Notes under the pieces: model-generated | What the model saw: the letters and a program-made list of their open reading frames with translations, nothing else | The model's database searches: none | Told to the model about the DNA's origin: nothing | DNA from: Thiomicrorhabdus sp. | GTDB lineage: Bacteria > Pseudomonadota > Gammaproteobacteria > Thiomicrospirales > Thiomicrospiraceae | Reading direction: 5' to 3' | Length of the DNA: 6,637 nucleotides | NCBI GenBank assembly: GCA_021648185.1 | Contig: JAKITH010000059.1 | Span: forward strand, 1-6,637 | Position numbers and translations under genes: made by a program | In this document: positions 6,384 through 6,637 of the stretch, piece by piece | Layout: every line of letters starts with the position of its first letter | How positions within the stretch are numbered: the first letter of the stretch is position 1

Positions 6384-6611
6384 TTGAAATCCAATATAAT
6401 GATTCGGCTCATTGCCATTATGATTTTAGTGCCCATCACATTAGCGCACTTTACAGGTCAAGTTGACCTTACCCAACCTACTTGGTTATGGCTAACCTTA
6501 TTTGCGGGTGCCAATGCACTGCAGGCCAGTTTTACAGGATTCTGCCCTGCCAATAAAATTTTTGGAAGCAAGGACGACACGGAAGCGTGTTGCAATAACG
6601 ACAAAAAATAA
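6384..6611 (+). CDS. Small DUF2892/YgaP-like inner-membrane protein, TTG start
   Basis: The 75-residue product has two hydrophobic segments (about 6-22 and 33-49) joined by a short polar loop, then the motif FTGFCP (50-55) and a polar tail. Two helices followed by a conserved FTGFCP-type motif are typical of the DUF2892 family, which is also found as the membrane part of the rhodanese YgaP. No rhodanese domain is present. Stand-alone members have no settled function; several occur near sulfur or thiol genes. The protein has three cysteines: C54 in the motif and the pair C69-C70 in the tail, which could react with thiols or metals, though this is inference. The TTG start is supported by the upstream AAGGAGA. 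Only 26 bases follow the stop; they include C6 (6615-6620) and a terminal T5, with no complete hairpin before the window ends. Confidence 0.82.
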   Translation: MKSNIMIRLIAIMILVPITLAHFTGQVDLTQPTWLWLTLFAGANALQASFTGFCPANKIFGSKDDTEACCNNDKK

Positions 6612-6637
6612 TTGTCCCCCCGCTAAGCTCAGTTTTT

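Noticed and set aside
1..6637. Mobile element, toxin-antitoxin, CRISPR or defence system
   Set aside because: Every sizeable frame is explained by a housekeeping or envelope gene. No transposase, integrase, direct-repeat array, tRNA or paired small genes were seen.

Overview
The window reads as an ordinary chromosomal stretch from a Gram-negative gammaproteobacterium of middling GC content. Outer-membrane lipoprotein and peptidoglycan-processing genes point to a Gram-negative envelope. The fused RlmL/RlmK methyltransferase and an E. coli-type HemN point to the Gammaproteobacteria. A marine sulfur oxidiser of the Thiomicrospira/Hydrogenovibrio type is only a guess. I see no mobile element, phage gene, CRISPR array, tRNA or rRNA, and no sign of an undescribed multi-gene system.

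Layout from left to right. Positions 1-219 hold the last 72 codons of a MgtE-type magnesium transporter. A 155-base gap follows, with a TATAAT promoter element, and leads to an OmpA-like peptidoglycan-binding lipoprotein (375-1019, +). That gene converges on hemN (1087-2469, -), and a perfect 19-bp inverted repeat between them should terminate both transcripts. Upstream of hemN on the same strand lies rlmKL (2611-4812, -), a bifunctional 23S rRNA methyltransferase. Across a 119-base divergent spacer, a secreted MltB-family lytic transglycosylase with a C-terminal peptidoglycan-binding domain is read rightwards (4932-6215, +). The last gene (6384-6611, +) is a 75-residue DUF2892/YgaP-like membrane protein that uses a TTG start behind a good promoter and Shine-Dalgarno site.

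The genes do not form one pathway. Two serve the cell wall (the OmpA-like lipoprotein tethers it, the transglycosylase cuts it), one makes haem without oxygen, one modifies 23S rRNA, and two are inner-membrane proteins. No protein-coding gap exceeds 300 bases; the longest are 155, 141 and 168 bases.

The least expected signal is a set of G/C homopolymers. A G8 tract in rlmKL and a C7 tract in the transglycosylase gene both lie at the linker between two domains. A one-base slip in either direction at either tract runs into a stop within 15 codons, leaving the first enzyme domain without the second. An in-frame ATG with a Shine-Dalgarno-like sequence follows the rlmKL tract and could start the RlmK half on its own. 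This could be chance, a sequencing-error hotspot or real length variation; the sequence alone cannot decide.
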